DNA from: Alphaproteobacteria bacterium
Lineage (GTDB): Bacteria > Pseudomonadota > Alphaproteobacteria > Rhizobiales > Devosiaceae
Direction: 5' to 3'
NCBI GenBank assembly: GCA_018828145.1
Contig: JAHJWO010000004.1
Location: forward strand, 1 to 64,000
DNA: 64,000 nucleotides
Part shown: positions 16,921-26,606 of the stretch, piece after piece
Layout: every line of letters starts with the position of its first letter
How positions within the stretch are numbered: position 1 is the first letter of the stretch
Made by a program: the position numbers and the translations under genes
The notes under the pieces: generated by a model
What the model was told of the DNA's origin: nothing
What the model saw: the letters and a program-made list of their open reading frames with translations, nothing else
Databases searched by the model: none

Positions 16921-18570
16921 TCACCCCAGCATCCCGTTCCGCATCGTCAGCACCCGACCCACCGTGCTTTCGGGGATGGCGGCATGGGTCACCACAACCA
17001 CGGTGCGGTCCCTCGCCGCCCTGTGCAGCGTTTCGAAAAAGGCGACTTCCGCCGTCCGGTCCAGCCCGGTGGTCGGCTCGTCGAGCAGAAGGATGCTGGC
17101 CGGCGACAACAGCGCCCGGGCCAGACACAGCCGGCGGGCCTGCCCGGCCGAGACGGTCCGCCCGCCTTCGCCCACCATCGTATCCAGCCCCTTGGGCAGG
17201 GCGCGCACGAAGTCGGCAATGCCGGCATCGGCGAGAGCCGCCCACAGGGCCGCGTCGTCTGCCTCGGGTCGCGCAATCAGCAGGTTGGCGCGAATGGTGT
17301 CGTTAAACAGCGGGCTGTCCTGGCTGAGCAGGGCCATGCCGGCATGGATATCGGCCTGCCGCAAGGCGGCGAGCGGCGTGCTCCCGACCGTGACCGTTCC
17401 CAGCTGCGGGTCGGCCAGCCGCAGCAGCAGCGTCAGCAGGCTGGATTTGCCGCTGCCGCTGGGGCCGGCAATGGCGACATGCTCGCCCGGCGCAATGGTC
17501 AGGTTGAGATTGCCGAGCACGGGCGGGCCGCCATAGCCGAAGGTGACATCGCTCAGCGCAATGGTCGTGTCGACAGGCCAGGCCACGGGCATGGCCGGGT
17601 CGGCGATCGCAATCGGGCCCTCGGCGATGGCGGTGAGCCGCTCGGCGGCGGCCATGGCAGTGGTCAGCTTGCCGACACTGCGCACGATGACACTGGTGGC
17701 TTCGAAACTGCCCAGAATGGCCAGCAGGAGCCCGGCCAGCACCGGCCCATCAACGGCCCCTGCGCCAAGCGCCTGCAGGCCGAGCCAGAGCGAGCCCGCC
17801 AGGGCCAGGCCGGCGGCCGATTGCACGGCAAAGCCGGCTATGGCTGTCAGCGTCGCCAGCCGCTCCCTTGCCTCGCCCAGGCGCTGCGTGGCCTGGCTGA
17901 AGCCGGTCTGCGCCGTGCCGAGCACGCCGAAAATGGTGAGATCGGCATGGCCGTCCAGGCCATCGAGCACCGCCGAGCGCGCCTCGGCGGCGCGGGCAAC
18001 GACATCGCTGCCGGCGCGGCGGGTCGCGAGGACAAGGCCGGCTGGAACCACCAGCGCGGCCACGCCATAGCAGATGCCATAGAGCAGGGCTGCGCCGGGT
18101 AGCAGCCAGGCAAGCACCCCGGTCAGCACGCCGCCAATGACCAGCGCGGCGACGACCGGGCCGATGGCGACGAGGAAGGCCGTATCGAGCGCATCGACAT
18201 CGGCCGTCAGCCGGCTGACCAGATCGCCGTGCCGCAGGCTGCGGTCGGTGAGGGGCAGGCGCGGAAACAGCCGCGCAAACAGCCAGCCGCGCAGGTCGGC
18301 CAGGAGGCGCAACGTGGCGTCATGCCCGGCGAGGCGCTCACCATAGCGGGCGAGGATGCGGATAAAGGAAAAGCCGCGCACCAGCGCCGACGGGACGAAG
18401 AGGTTGAAGGCAAGGCCGGCCGTGGTCAGCGCCGCGGCCGTGATGAACCAGCCGGACGTGCCCAGCAGGGCGACGCCCGACGCCAGCGTCACCAGCGACA
18501 GCACGAGGGCAAGGGTGAAGCCACCGGACTGGCGGGCAAACAGGCTCCGGAAGGCGAGCAGCGACTTCAT
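16921..18570 (-). CDS. cydC: Thiol reductant ABC exporter subunit CydC
   Basis: 549 aa half-size ABC exporter: an N-terminal membrane domain with about six helices (residues 1-310), then an ATPase with Walker A GPSGSGKSS, signature SAGQARRL and Walker B ILLLDEPTTGLD. CydDC exports glutathione/cysteine and is needed to assemble cytochrome bd. The ATG at 18570 overlaps the cydD stop (ATGA), making MKSLLAF the N-terminus. It is divergent from cydAB. Confidence 0.93.
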   Translation of the reverse strand: MKSLLAFRSLFARQSGGFTLALVLSLVTLASGVALLGTSGWFITAAALTTAGLAFNLFVPSALVRGFSFIRILARYGERLAGHDATLRLLADLRGWLFARLFPRLPLTDRSLRHGDLVSRLTADVDALDTAFLVAIGPVVAALVIGGVLTGVLAWLLPGAALLYGICYGVAALVVPAGLVLATRRAGSDVVARAAEARSAVLDGLDGHADLTIFGVLGTAQTGFSQATQRLGEARERLATLTAIAGFAVQSAAGLALAGSLWLGLQALGAGAVDGPVLAGLLLAILGSFEATSVIVRSVGKLTTAMAAAERLTAIAEGPIAIADPAMPVAWPVDTTIALSDVTFGYGGPPVLGNLNLTIAPGEHVAIAGPSGSGKSSLLTLLLRLADPQLGTVTVGSTPLAALRQADIHAGMALLSQDSPLFNDTIRANLLIARPEADDAALWAALADAGIADFVRALPKGLDTMVGEGGRTVSAGQARRLCLARALLSPASILLLDEPTTGLDRTAEVAFFETLHRAARDRTVVVVTHAAIPESTVGRVLTMRNGMLG

Positions 18571-20300
18571 GCGACGCTCCTGTCCTTGCGGGCGGGCAGG
18601 GGCGTCGGCAGCAGCGCCTCCCCGGCAATGCGCCACGCCTTGTCCATGCGGGCCGCCACGGCCAGCGAATGGGTGGCGATGATCAGGGTGCGGCCCCTGG
18701 CATAATGCTTGAGTTCGTCGAGCACGATCTTTTCGAGCGCGGCGTCGAGATGGGCGGTTGGCTCATCGAGCAGGATCAGCCCGGCATCGCGCAGATAGAT
18801 GCGCGCCAGCGCGATGCGCTGGGCCTGTCCACCGGAAAGCCCGAGCCCGCCTTCGCCCAGCATGGTGTCGAGCCCGTCGGGCAGGGCATCGGCAAATCCG
18901 GCGACATGCGCACGCTCGGCCGCCCGGCGGACGTCGCTGGTCGAGGCGCCGGGCCGTGCCAGCGCAATATTGTGCGCCATGGAGCCGGCAAAGATGCGCG
19001 GCTTCTGCCCCAGCATGGTCACGCGCCCGCGGAGTTCGGCCTCGGGCCAGTCGGCCAGCACACGTTCGCCCAGCAGGATGGTGCCCTCATGCGGGCGCAG
19101 CCGCGCCACCGCTTCGAGCAGCGTGGACTTGCCGATGCCGCTGGGCCCGAGAATGGCGACATGCTCGCCCGCCGCTACGGTGAGACTGGCACCCGCCAGC
19201 ACGACCCGTGCACTGTCCGGCGTGCGCAGCGTCAGCCCCGCCAGCGCCAGGCCAAGCGATCCGCTGGAGGCAGAGGTGGGGACATCGGCCAGCACAGGCG
19301 TGGTCTGTGGCAGGGCGCCGAGCTGCGCCTCGATCTCGCCGATCGCCGCCTTGGCCGCGGCGCGGTCATGGTAATGGGCGGCCAGCAGGCGCAGCGGATT
19401 ATAGACCTCCGGCGCCATCAGCAGCAGGAACAGGCCCAGCTCCAGCGTCAGCGGCGAGGCCCGCAGCTGCAGGTAGTCGATAAAGGTCAGCCCGACATAG
19501 AGCGCGATGCCCGCCACGCCCAGCGCTGCGAAGAATTCGAGGACCGCGGAGGACAGGAAGGCGATGCGCAGCACGCCCAGGGTGCGGCGACGCAACTCGT
19601 CGCTGGCCGCCACGATGCCACCGGTCTCCGCCTCGGCCCGCCCGAACAGCTTGAGGGTGAGCAGGCCCCGCAGTCGATCGGCAAAGCGGCCATTGAGCAC
19701 AGACAGGGCGCGCGCCTGCCGCCGCGTTGCCGCCTGGGCCCCCCAGCCGGCCAGCGCCATGAAAACCGGGATCAGCGGCACGGTGAAGAGGAACAGCAGC
19801 CCCGCCACCCAGTCGAGCGGCAGGATGATCGCGCCAAAGGCCAGCGGCAGCAGCGTCGCCTGGATCATCGCCGGCAGGTAATGCGCAAAGAAGCCATGCA
19901 GCGCCTCGACCTGATCGACAATGGCGGCCGAGGCCGCACCCAATTGCGGCTGCTCGGCTGCGCGGGGCGAGTTCGACAGCAATCTGGCAAACAGCGCGCC
20001 GCGGACGCGCCCCTTGATCGCCTCGGCGGCGGCCGCGCCGGCCCGATCGCCAATGGCCGCCAGCGCGGCGCGAGCAACCAGCAAGCAAAGCAGCAGCATG
20101 ATGGCAGGTAAAGCGGCAGCAACTGGCGCCTGTGCTTCAATCGCGGTGCCCAGAACACCCGCCAGCGTAGCGGCCTGCCAGACCAGCAAAGCCCCACCCA
20201 GCAGTGGCGCCGCAATGGCCACAATCAGCGCCGGCCCCGCATAATTGCGCAGTCCTGAGAGTGTCTTGCCGTTCTGGCGGTCGGTGTCCGCGTTAGTCAC
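18567..20300 (-). CDS. cydD: Thiol reductant ABC exporter subunit CydD
   Basis: 577 aa half-transporter partner of CydC. The membrane domain spans roughly residues 20-330, with FMALAGWGAQAATRRQARAL the cytosolic coupling region. The ATPase has Walker A GPSGIGKST, signature LSGGQAQRIALAR and Walker B LILLDEPTAHLD. The start is GTG at 20300. The perfect FNR box lies 66 bases upstream and is shared with the divergent cydA. Confidence 0.93.
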   Translation of the reverse strand: MTNADTDRQNGKTLSGLRNYAGPALIVAIAAPLLGGALLVWQAATLAGVLGTAIEAQAPVAAALPAIMLLLCLLVARAALAAIGDRAGAAAAEAIKGRVRGALFARLLSNSPRAAEQPQLGAASAAIVDQVEALHGFFAHYLPAMIQATLLPLAFGAIILPLDWVAGLLFLFTVPLIPVFMALAGWGAQAATRRQARALSVLNGRFADRLRGLLTLKLFGRAEAETGGIVAASDELRRRTLGVLRIAFLSSAVLEFFAALGVAGIALYVGLTFIDYLQLRASPLTLELGLFLLLMAPEVYNPLRLLAAHYHDRAAAKAAIGEIEAQLGALPQTTPVLADVPTSASSGSLGLALAGLTLRTPDSARVVLAGASLTVAAGEHVAILGPSGIGKSTLLEAVARLRPHEGTILLGERVLADWPEAELRGRVTMLGQKPRIFAGSMAHNIALARPGASTSDVRRAAERAHVAGFADALPDGLDTMLGEGGLGLSGGQAQRIALARIYLRDAGLILLDEPTAHLDAALEKIVLDELKHYARGRTLIIATHSLAVAARMDKAWRIAGEALLPTPLPARKDRSVA

Positions 20301-20365
20301 GAGCCTCGATTATCCTCATCATCACTGCATTCGGACGCTTGTTAGAATACTGGGTGAAACCAGCC

Positions 20366-20379
20366 TTGATCTGAATCAA
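20366..20379. promoter_or_regulatory. FNR box between cydD and cydA
   Basis: TTGATCTGAATCAA is a perfect match to the Fnr/FixK consensus TTGAT-N4-ATCAA. It lies 66 bases before the cydD start and 84 before the cydA start, so one dimer could control both divergent transcripts. The Fe-S Fnr-type gene at 15959 is the obvious candidate regulator. Confidence 0.88.
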
Positions 20380-20463
20380 TGCATGCGCAAGTCTACTTGG
20401 GCATAGGGTGCGCAGTGACGGCGCCGACTCAAGGCGCTGCCAGGGCATAGGGGCAGTAGCGCC

Positions 20464-22068
20464 ATGATCGACATGACTGTCGTCGAACTCTCGCGGTGGC
20501 AATTCGCCGCCACCGCCATGTATCATTTCATCTTCGTACCGCTCACACTGGGGCTCTCCTTCATGATGGCAATCATGGAGAGCGTCTATGTGATGACGGG
20601 GCGCGACATCTGGCGCAAGGCCACCCTGTTCTGGGGTACGCTGTTCGGCGTCAATTTCGCCATGGGCGTTGCTACCGGCATCGTCATGGAATTCCAGTTC
20701 GGCATGAACTGGAGCTATTACAGCCATTATGTCGGCGACGTGTTCGGCGCGCCGCTGGCCATCGAGGGCCTGATGGCCTTCTTCCTCGAAGCGACCTTCA
20801 TCGGGCTGTTCTTCTTCGGCTGGGACCGGCTGAGCAAGGTGGGCCACCTGGCGGTGACCTGGCTGACGGCCCTGGGGGCCAACCTCTCGGCGCTCTGGAT
20901 CCTGGTCGCCAATGGCTGGATGCAGAACCCGGTCGGCTCGAAGTTCAACCCCGACACGATGCGCATGGAAGTCACCGATTTCGTGGCGGTGATCTTCAAC
21001 CAGGTCGCCCAGGCCAAGTTTGTGCACACGGTGAGCGCGGGCTACCTGTCGGGTGCCGTCTTCATCATGGCGATCTCGGCCCTGTTCCTCATCCAGGGCA
21101 GGCATGCCGAGCTGGCCAAGCGCTCCATGGTTGTGGCGGCCAGCTTCGGCCTCGCCTCGGCCCTGTCGGTCGTCGTGCTGGGCGATGAGAGCGGCTATGT
21201 CGCCACCGAACACCAGAAGATGAAGATCGCGGCGCTCGAGGCCAGCTACCACACCGATCCGGCGCCCGCGCCCTGGACAGTCTTCGCGCTGCCCGGACCC
21301 GATGGCGGCGCACCGAGCTTTGCCATCCAGGTGCCCTGGGTGGGCGGCCTGATCACCACGCGCTCGTTCGACCAGGAACTGCCGGGCATCGAAGAACTCG
21401 TCGACAATGCCGAAGAGCGCGTCCGCCGCGGCATGATTGCCTATGACACGCTGCAGGAGATCCGCGCCGACGGCACCAACATGGCTGCCCGGGCGACCTT
21501 CGACGAATACTGGCCCGATCTGGGCTATGGCCTGCTGCTCAAGCGCTACCGCGAGGATGTGGGCAACGCCACGCCTGAAGAAGTGCGCATGGCCGCAGAA
21601 GACACCGTGCCCGATGTGTGGCCGCTGTTCTGGACCTTCCGCATCATGATGGGGCTGGGCTTTTTCTACATCGCCTTCTTCGCGGTGTGGTTCTACCGCG
21701 CCTCGCGCGGCTGGCTCGACACCAACCGGCCCATGCTGTGGTTCGCCTTCGTCACGCTGCCGCTGCCCTGGGTGGCCATCGAGAGCGGCTGGTTCATCGC
21801 CGAATATGGGCGACAGCCCTGGGTGGTGGAAGGCGTGCTGCCGACCTTCTACGCGGCATCGGGCCTCAACTTCTGGGACCTGGTCATTTCCCTGACCTTC
21901 TTTGTCGCCCTCTACTCGGTCCTCTTCGCCATCATGGTCATGCTGATGATCAAGATCATCAAGGCCGGACCGCAGGACAAGCTGTTCCCGATCGACCGCG
22001 ACAGCGACGAGGACTTCGTCATGGCCGCATTGCCGGCGACACCCGCTACCAAGGAACTCGGATCATGA
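20464..22068 (+). CDS. cydA: Cytochrome bd ubiquinol oxidase subunit I
   Basis: 534 aa inner-membrane quinol oxidase subunit carrying hemes b558, b595 and d. The conserved heme-ligand His is in [20 protein letters not shown] at the N-terminus. The quinol loop begins [20 protein letters not shown], and [18 protein letters not shown] holds the C-terminal heme-ligand region. The periplasmic loop is long, as in the E. coli type. ATG at 20464 is used; ATG at 20473 is an alternative. Its stop overlaps cydB (ATGA). Confidence 0.96.
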   Translation: MIDMTVVELSRWQFAATAMYHFIFVPLTLGLSFMMAIMESVYVMTGRDIWRKATLFWGTLFGVNFAMGVATGIVMEFQFGMNWSYYSHYVGDVFGAPLAIEGLMAFFLEATFIGLFFFGWDRLSKVGHLAVTWLTALGANLSALWILVANGWMQNPVGSKFNPDTMRMEVTDFVAVIFNQVAQAKFVHTVSAGYLSGAVFIMAISALFLIQGRHAELAKRSMVVAASFGLASALSVVVLGDESGYVATEHQKMKIAALEASYHTDPAPAPWTVFALPGPDGGAPSFAIQVPWVGGLITTRSFDQELPGIEELVDNAEERVRRGMIAYDTLQEIRADGTNMAARATFDEYWPDLGYGLLLKRYREDVGNATPEEVRMAAEDTVPDVWPLFWTFRIMMGLGFFYIAFFAVWFYRASRGWLDTNRPMLWFAFVTLPLPWVAIESGWFIAEYGRQPWVVEGVLPTFYAASGLNFWDLVISLTFFVALYSVLFAIMVMLMIKIIKAGPQDKLFPIDRDSDEDFVMAALPATPATKELGS

Positions 22069-23213
22069 GCACCATTCCGCTCGACTACGAAACCCTCCGC
22101 CTCATCTGGTGGCTCCTGCTCGGCGTGCTGCTCATCGGCTTCGCCATCATGGGTGGACGCGACCTTGGCGTGGGCGCGCTGCTCCCCTTTGCCGCCCGGA
22201 CCGACGAAGAGCGGCGTGTGCTCCTCAATCTGGTCGGGCCGACCTGGGAGGGCAACCAGGTGTGGCTGGTGCTCGGGGGCGGGGCGATCTTCGCCGCCTT
22301 CCCGCCGCTCTATGCGGTGAGTTTTTCGGGCTTCTACCTTGCCATGATCGTCATCCTGCTGGCGCTGATCCTGCGCCCGGTCGGCTTCAAGTTTCGTGGC
22401 AAGATCAAGGACCCGCGCTGGCGCGAGACCTGGGATTGGGCGCTGTTCATCGGCGGCGCCGTGCCGGCGCTGATCATGGGCGTCGCGGTGGGCAATGTGC
22501 TGCTCGGGGCACCCTTCCACCTCGATGACACGATGCGGGCCTTCTACACCGGCAACTTCTTCCTGCTGCTGATGCCCTTTGCCCTGCTGGCGGGTCTCGT
22601 CAGCCTCGGGATGATCGTGACGCAGGGCGCTGCGGTCATCGTCGGCCGCACGGTCGGCCCACTGGCCGAGCGGGCCCGCACCTATGGCACCTGGGCGGCT
22701 ATCGCCACGGTGGTCCTCTTTGCCCTCGGCGGCGTCTGGGTTGCCTTCGGTATCGACGGCTATGCCATCACCAGCGTCACCGACCCCAATGCGCCGATCA
22801 ATCCGCTGGCCAAGACGGTGGAACTGACGCGCGGCGGGTGGTTGGCCAATTACGGCCTCTATCCGTGGATGATTGCGGGGCCCGCGCTGGGCTTTGTCGG
22901 CATGGTCGGCGCCGCTTTTGGCCTCAGGGCCCGGCTGGGCATACCCACGCTGCTGGCGTCGAGCATCGGCATCTTCGGCATCATCTCGACCGCCGGCCTG
23001 TCGCTGTTCCCGTTCCTGCTGCCCTCCTCGACCATGCCGCAGGCGAGCCTGACGCTGTGGGATGCCTCCTCGAGCCACCTCACGCTCTTCATCATGCTGC
23101 TGGTGACCGTGGTCTTCCTGCCCATCATCCTGGCCTACACCGCCTGGGTCTTCCGGGTCATGCGGGGCACCGTCTCGACGCAGTCGCTCGAGAAGAACCC
23201 CAACGCCTACTAG
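22065..23213 (+). CDS. cydB: Cytochrome bd ubiquinol oxidase subunit II
   Basis: 382 aa membrane protein with about eight helices. [20 protein letters not shown] at the N-terminus and [20 protein letters not shown] are diagnostic of CydB. It pairs with CydA and has no heme ligands of its own. The ATG at 22065 overlaps the cydA stop by 4 bases, and cydX follows 9 bases after its stop. Confidence 0.96.
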   Translation: MSTIPLDYETLRLIWWLLLGVLLIGFAIMGGRDLGVGALLPFAARTDEERRVLLNLVGPTWEGNQVWLVLGGGAIFAAFPPLYAVSFSGFYLAMIVILLALILRPVGFKFRGKIKDPRWRETWDWALFIGGAVPALIMGVAVGNVLLGAPFHLDDTMRAFYTGNFFLLLMPFALLAGLVSLGMIVTQGAAVIVGRTVGPLAERARTYGTWAAIATVVLFALGGVWVAFGIDGYAITSVTDPNAPINPLAKTVELTRGGWLANYGLYPWMIAGPALGFVGMVGAAFGLRARLGIPTLLASSIGIFGIISTAGLSLFPFLLPSSTMPQASLTLWDASSSHLTLFIMLLVTVVFLPIILAYTAWVFRVMRGTVSTQSLEKNPNAY

Positions 23214-23222
23214 GAGAACGTC

Positions 23223-23354
23223 ATGTGGTATTTTTCGTGGATCCTCGGCGTTGGGCTGGCCTGCACCTTCGCCATTCTCAACGCCATGTGGTTTGAAATG
23301 CGCGAGGACCGGCGCATTGCGCGGGAGGAGGGGCGGAGCCCGATCCAGCGCTGA
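23223..23354 (+). CDS. cydX: Cytochrome bd oxidase small subunit CydX
   Basis: 43 aa single-helix membrane peptide, MWYFSWILGVGLACTFAILN then AMWFEMREDRR. The Trp-Tyr-Phe-Trp start, one transmembrane helix and a charged C-terminal tail are the CydX/CbdX (YbgT) pattern. Such peptides stabilise the heme b595/d site. It lies 9 bases after cydB with AGGAGA upstream. Confidence 0.93.
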   Translation: MWYFSWILGVGLACTFAILNAMWFEMREDRRIAREEGRSPIQR

Positions 23355-23394
23355 GCGCAGGGCTCTTGTCCAGATGGTCAAAAATCGATTAACG

Positions 23395-23424
23395 CGGGCG
23401 CCAGGCAATTGGCGCCCGTTTTTG
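23395..23424 (+). terminator. Rho-independent terminator after cydABX
   Basis: CGGGCGCCA and TGGCGCCCG form a 9-base perfect stem with a 6-base loop, followed by TTTTT. Confidence 0.92.
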
Positions 23425-23618
23425 CTTTAGTTTTCAGTAGTTTATAGGATGGCCTGGTTCGGAATTGGCCCGGCGGGGCGGATTCGCGCATGACAGGAAC
23501 ATGAACAAACTGCCTCTTTTGTTTGCACTGAGTGCATAACGGATGTGCATAGAGTCCATCTTCTAATCACGACTGACTGGCTATAGATATTGGTCATCGA
23601 AAACGAAGGGGAACCAAA

Positions 23619-23765
23619 ATGAACATCCGCCAGAAAATCGCACAGTTTGCCCAGTACCAGCGCACGATGCGCGAGCTCAACGCTCTCGACGCCCGTCAGC
23701 TGAACGATCTCGGCATCACCAAGGGCGACATCAAGAGCATCGCTCGCGGCACCTACGCCAACTAA
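23619..23765 (+). CDS. DUF1127 small protein
   Basis: 48 aa basic protein. RTMRELNALDARQLNDLGI followed by KGDIKSIARG is the DUF1127 (YjiS-like) motif. GAAGGGGAACC provides the ribosome site and a terminator follows immediately, so it is a stand-alone gene. Short DUF1127 proteins in alphaproteobacteria bind RNA or act in phosphate and stress control, but the role here is unknown. The roughly 190-base upstream gap contains the perfect palindrome TGCACTGAGTGCA (23524-23536), a possible operator. Confidence 0.88.
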   Translation: MNIRQKIAQFAQYQRTMRELNALDARQLNDLGITKGDIKSIARGTYAN

Positions 23766-23790
23766 GCGACCAAGCTCTGCCCTGTAGATG

Positions 23791-23814
23791 AAGGCGTCCT
23801 CCCGGGCGCCTTTT
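23791..23814 (+). terminator. Terminator after DUF1127 gene
   Basis: AAGGCG and CGCCTT pair around a 10-base loop, followed by TTTT within the stem end. The stem is short but correctly placed 25 bases after the stop. Confidence 0.7.
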
Positions 23815-23879
23815 GTCTATTCTGGGGTCTGTTTTGCTCGGTTCTCTTTACGTCTCCCTTTGGGGCGACGAGGTAAGGC

Positions 23880-24353
23880 TCAGCGGATCAGGTCTGCGGC
23901 CTTGCCACCGAGTGCCGCCACCAGATCGTCGGGTTTCATCCGGATCTGCAGGCCGCGTTGTCCGCCATTGAGGAAGACCTCGTCTTCCAGCGTCGCCAGC
24001 TCCTCGATTGCCGTCGGCACGAGCTTTTTCTGCCCGAAGGGGCTGATTCCGCCCACCTTGTAGCCGGTCAGGCGCTCGGCATCGGCCGGTTTCATCATAT
24101 GCGCCGACTTGCCGCCAAACGCCGCGGCGAGCTTTTTCATGTTCACTTCCTCGTCCGAAGGGACGACGACGCAGACCGGCTTGCCATCGACCTCGGCCAT
24201 CAGCGTCTTGAGCACGATCGAGGGCGATACGCCCATGGCCTCGGCCGCCTGCAGCCCGACGCGGTCGGCATCGGGGTCATAGTCATAGGTCGCGGTGGCA
24301 AAGGCAAAGCCGGCTTTGGTCAGCGCCAGAGTGGCGGGGGTGGTTTTCGACAT
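23880..24353 (-). CDS. ybaK: Cys-tRNA(Pro)/Cys-tRNA(Cys) deacylase YbaK
   Basis: 157 aa editing enzyme that hydrolyses cysteine mischarged on tRNA(Pro). VGLQAAEAMGVSPSIVLKTL, the conserved catalytic Lys in VNMKKLAAAFGGK, and GYKVGGISPFGQKK with its glycine loop are all YbaK-specific. The ATG at 24353 matches the family N-terminus; the frame extends upstream to 24389 without homology. It is encoded alone. Confidence 0.93.
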   Translation of the reverse strand: MSKTTPATLALTKAGFAFATATYDYDPDADRVGLQAAEAMGVSPSIVLKTLMAEVDGKPVCVVVPSDEEVNMKKLAAAFGGKSAHMMKPADAERLTGYKVGGISPFGQKKLVPTAIEELATLEDEVFLNGGQRGLQIRMKPDDLVAALGGKAADLIR

Positions 24354-24405
24354 GGTGGCTTGTTCTAGCGCACTGGTGTCGGCAGGCAAGATAGCTCGCT
24401 AGAGC

Positions 24406-24633
24406 TCATCTGCCGCGATGCCCCCCAACATTGTCCTCGGTTGCCCCGATATCGCGCAGCAGGTGCGGTGAGGCGTGGATCAGGTCGATGGTTGCCTGCC
24501 TGCGGCGGCGTGCGGCGCCGAACAGGCGGGGCAAGCGCAGACCAGGCAGGTGAATGGCATTGGCGATAGGCTTGGCGATGGCGATCATGGCTATGACCAT
24601 CCTTATGCGGATGGCTCCTGTTCGGTTGTCCAT
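24406..24633 (-). CDS. DUF1127-like small basic protein
   Basis: 75 aa, mostly hydrophobic first (RMVIAMIAIAKPIANAI) and then basic. RRRQATIDLIHASPHLLRDI resembles the C-terminal half of the DUF1127 motif. The ATG at 24633 is used; the frame upstream begins only with TTG. It is divergent from a LysR gene 73 bases away, which may regulate it. The family assignment is moderate and the function is unknown. Confidence 0.55.
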   Translation of the reverse strand: MDNRTGAIRIRMVIAMIAIAKPIANAIHLPGLRLPRLFGAARRRRQATIDLIHASPHLLRDIGATEDNVGGHRGR

Positions 24634-24706
24634 GATCTCAAAATCGCTGGTCCTGAGCTGGATTTCCAACTAAAGCTCGATGCCAGTGCATAAGGAGATT
24701 TTATCC

Positions 24707-25597
24707 ATGAGCACCTTGCCGCCACTGACCGCCATGCGCGCCTTCGATGCCGTGGCGCGGCACCTGAGCTTTACGCGCGCCGCCGAGGAACTGGGGATGA
24801 CCCAGGCCGCGGTCAGCTACCAGATCAAGATTCTGGAGGAGCGGGTGGGGGCGCCACTCTTCCTGCGCAAGCCGAGGCAGATCGCCCTGAGCGAAACCGG
24901 CGCCCGGCTGGCGCCGGACGTGGCGCAGGCCTTCGACATCCTCCGCAATGCCTTTGCCGACTCACGGGGCCTGGTCGACGGCATGCTCAGCGTCACCTCG
25001 GTGCCGACCTTTGCCAGCCATTGGCTGGCGGCCAATATCGGGCTGTTCCAGCTCGCCAATCCAGAAATCGCGGTGCGGGTTGAAAGCTCGCCGCATCTGG
25101 TGGACTTCGGCACCGAGGAATTTGACCTGGGCATTCGGGCGACCAGCAAGTTGCAGGCCGGGATGGTGTGGCACCTGCTGGTCAAGGCAGAATTCGCGCC
25201 GATGCTGAGCCCCAGGCTGGTCGAGGAATACCAGGTGCGTGTGCCGGCGGACCTTCTGCGGGTGCCCCAGATAACGCCCGACGATCCCTGGTTCAGCGCC
25301 TGGCTGGAGCTGGCGGGCGTCAGCATGCCACCAACCGCGGACCGCCCCTTCAGCCGCCTGGGCTCGCAAAACCTGGAGGCCACGGCCGCCATTGCCGGCC
25401 GGGGCCTGGCGATGGTGACGCCGGCCTTCTATGCCGACGACGTCGCCAGCGGCCGTCTGGTGCAGCCATTCGACCTGAAGGGCTGGGATGGCCACGGTTA
25501 CTATCTCACCTATCCCGAAGCGCGCCGGAATTCCCCCAAGATCAAGGCGTTTCGCGATTGGATCATCCCCGCGACAGCGGGATTGCGCGGGGAATAG
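24707..25597 (+). CDS. LysR-family transcriptional regulator (GcvA-like)
   Basis: 296 aa. The N-terminal helix-turn-helix LSFTRAAEELGMTQAAVSYQ and the substrate-binding lobe with VPTFASHWLAANIGLFQLAN are typical of the GcvA branch. The ATG at 24707 has AAGGAGAT 7 bases upstream and is preferred over 24680. The target is unknown; the divergent DUF1127-like gene is the nearest candidate. No aminoacid or lactamase gene adjacent helps to specify it. Confidence 0.9.
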   Translation: MSTLPPLTAMRAFDAVARHLSFTRAAEELGMTQAAVSYQIKILEERVGAPLFLRKPRQIALSETGARLAPDVAQAFDILRNAFADSRGLVDGMLSVTSVPTFASHWLAANIGLFQLANPEIAVRVESSPHLVDFGTEEFDLGIRATSKLQAGMVWHLLVKAEFAPMLSPRLVEEYQVRVPADLLRVPQITPDDPWFSAWLELAGVSMPPTADRPFSRLGSQNLEATAAIAGRGLAMVTPAFYADDVASGRLVQPFDLKGWDGHGYYLTYPEARRNSPKIKAFRDWIIPATAGLRGE

Positions 25598-25633
25598 GCT
25601 CCGGCGGGAGTGAGGAAGACTGCAGGTGTCGGC

Positions 25634-26512
25634 CTACCCAAACATCGCCCGGTCCCGTGCCACGATCTCGCTCAGGAATTCCGCCACCAGCGCCACGCGG
25701 CGGATGCTGCGCAGGTCTTCATGCACCACGGTCCAGTAGCTGCGGCTGAGATTGTGTTCCGGCAGGACCTGCACGAGGCGAACATCTCCCTGCGCCATGA
25801 AGGCGTGCAGGATGCCGATGCCGGCCCCGGCCCGCACCGCCTCGGTCTGGCCCATGGCCGATGAGATCGCCAGGCTCGAGCGCCAGCCCTTGAGGAACTC
25901 TGCCGTATAGTCGAGCGAGGCGGTATAGAGCAGGTCCTCGACATAGCCGACAAGACGATGGTCGGCGAGCGCGGCCAGACCGGATGGCGCGCCATGCTGG
26001 TCGAGATAGCTTCGGGCAGCGTAGAGCCCGAGCCGGTAGTCGGTCAGCTTGCGGGCGACCAGCCGTCCCTCGCGCGGCCGCTCCAGGGTGACCGCAATAT
26101 CGGCCTCGCGGCGCGACAGCGAAAAGGCGCGCGGCACCGGCACCAGCTCGATGCGCAATCCCCTGTGGCGCTCGGTTAGTTGGCCAAGGCGCGGCGCGAG
26201 GAAGGCGACGCCGAAGCCATCGGGCGCGCCGACGCGCACGGTCCCCTCAAGCAGGCTGTCGCCGCCCGTCGCCTCGCTGGCGGCGAGCATGGCGCTCTCC
26301 ATCCGCTCAGCGTGAACCAGAAATCGTTCGCCCTCGCCCGACAGCTCGGACCCGTTGGTCTTGCGGACAAAGAGCTTGCTGCCCAGCGCTTGCTCCAGGG
26401 CGCTGAGGCGGCGGGCGACCGTGGCATGGTTGAGCCCGAGCGCACGTGCGGCACCCAGGATCTGGCCGTTGCGGGCGACGGCGAGGAAGATGCGAACGTC
26501 GTCCCAATTCAT
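25634..26512 (-). CDS. LysR-family transcriptional regulator
   Basis: 292 aa. DVRIFLAVARNGQILGAARA then LGLNHATVARRLSALEQALG is the helix-turn-helix of the LysR subgroup that pairs with dehydrogenases. The effector domain begins GTVRVGAPDGFGVAFLAPRL. ATG at 26512 fits the family start (MNWDDV). It is divergent from mmsA across a 94-base gap with direct and inverted repeats, so it probably controls mmsA. Confidence 0.9.
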   Translation of the reverse strand: MNWDDVRIFLAVARNGQILGAARALGLNHATVARRLSALEQALGSKLFVRKTNGSELSGEGERFLVHAERMESAMLAASEATGGDSLLEGTVRVGAPDGFGVAFLAPRLGQLTERHRGLRIELVPVPRAFSLSRREADIAVTLERPREGRLVARKLTDYRLGLYAARSYLDQHGAPSGLAALADHRLVGYVEDLLYTASLDYTAEFLKGWRSSLAISSAMGQTEAVRAGAGIGILHAFMAQGDVRLVQVLPEHNLSRSYWTVVHEDLRSIRRVALVAEFLSEIVARDRAMFG

Positions 26513-26534
26513 CGGGCTATAAATCCTGCACAAC

Positions 26535-26567
26535 AGATGCGGAAACTATCGCATTGAGATGCGGAAA
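26535..26567. promoter_or_regulatory. Candidate LysR binding region upstream of mmsA
   Basis: AGATGCGGAAA occurs twice (26535-26545 and 26557-26567), 22 bases apart. The first copy also starts the inverted repeat ATGCG-N8-CGCAT (26537-26554). Placement midway between the divergent LysR gene and mmsA fits a LysR activator site. Confidence 0.55.
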
Positions 26568-26606
26568 ATATAGCGACAAGAGTGTTCCCCAACAAGGGAG
26601 ACCCTC

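Noticed and set aside
21912..23408. 498-codon frame antisense to cydB
   Set aside because: Low-complexity composition, no family signature, and fully overlapped by cydB and cydX, which are certain.
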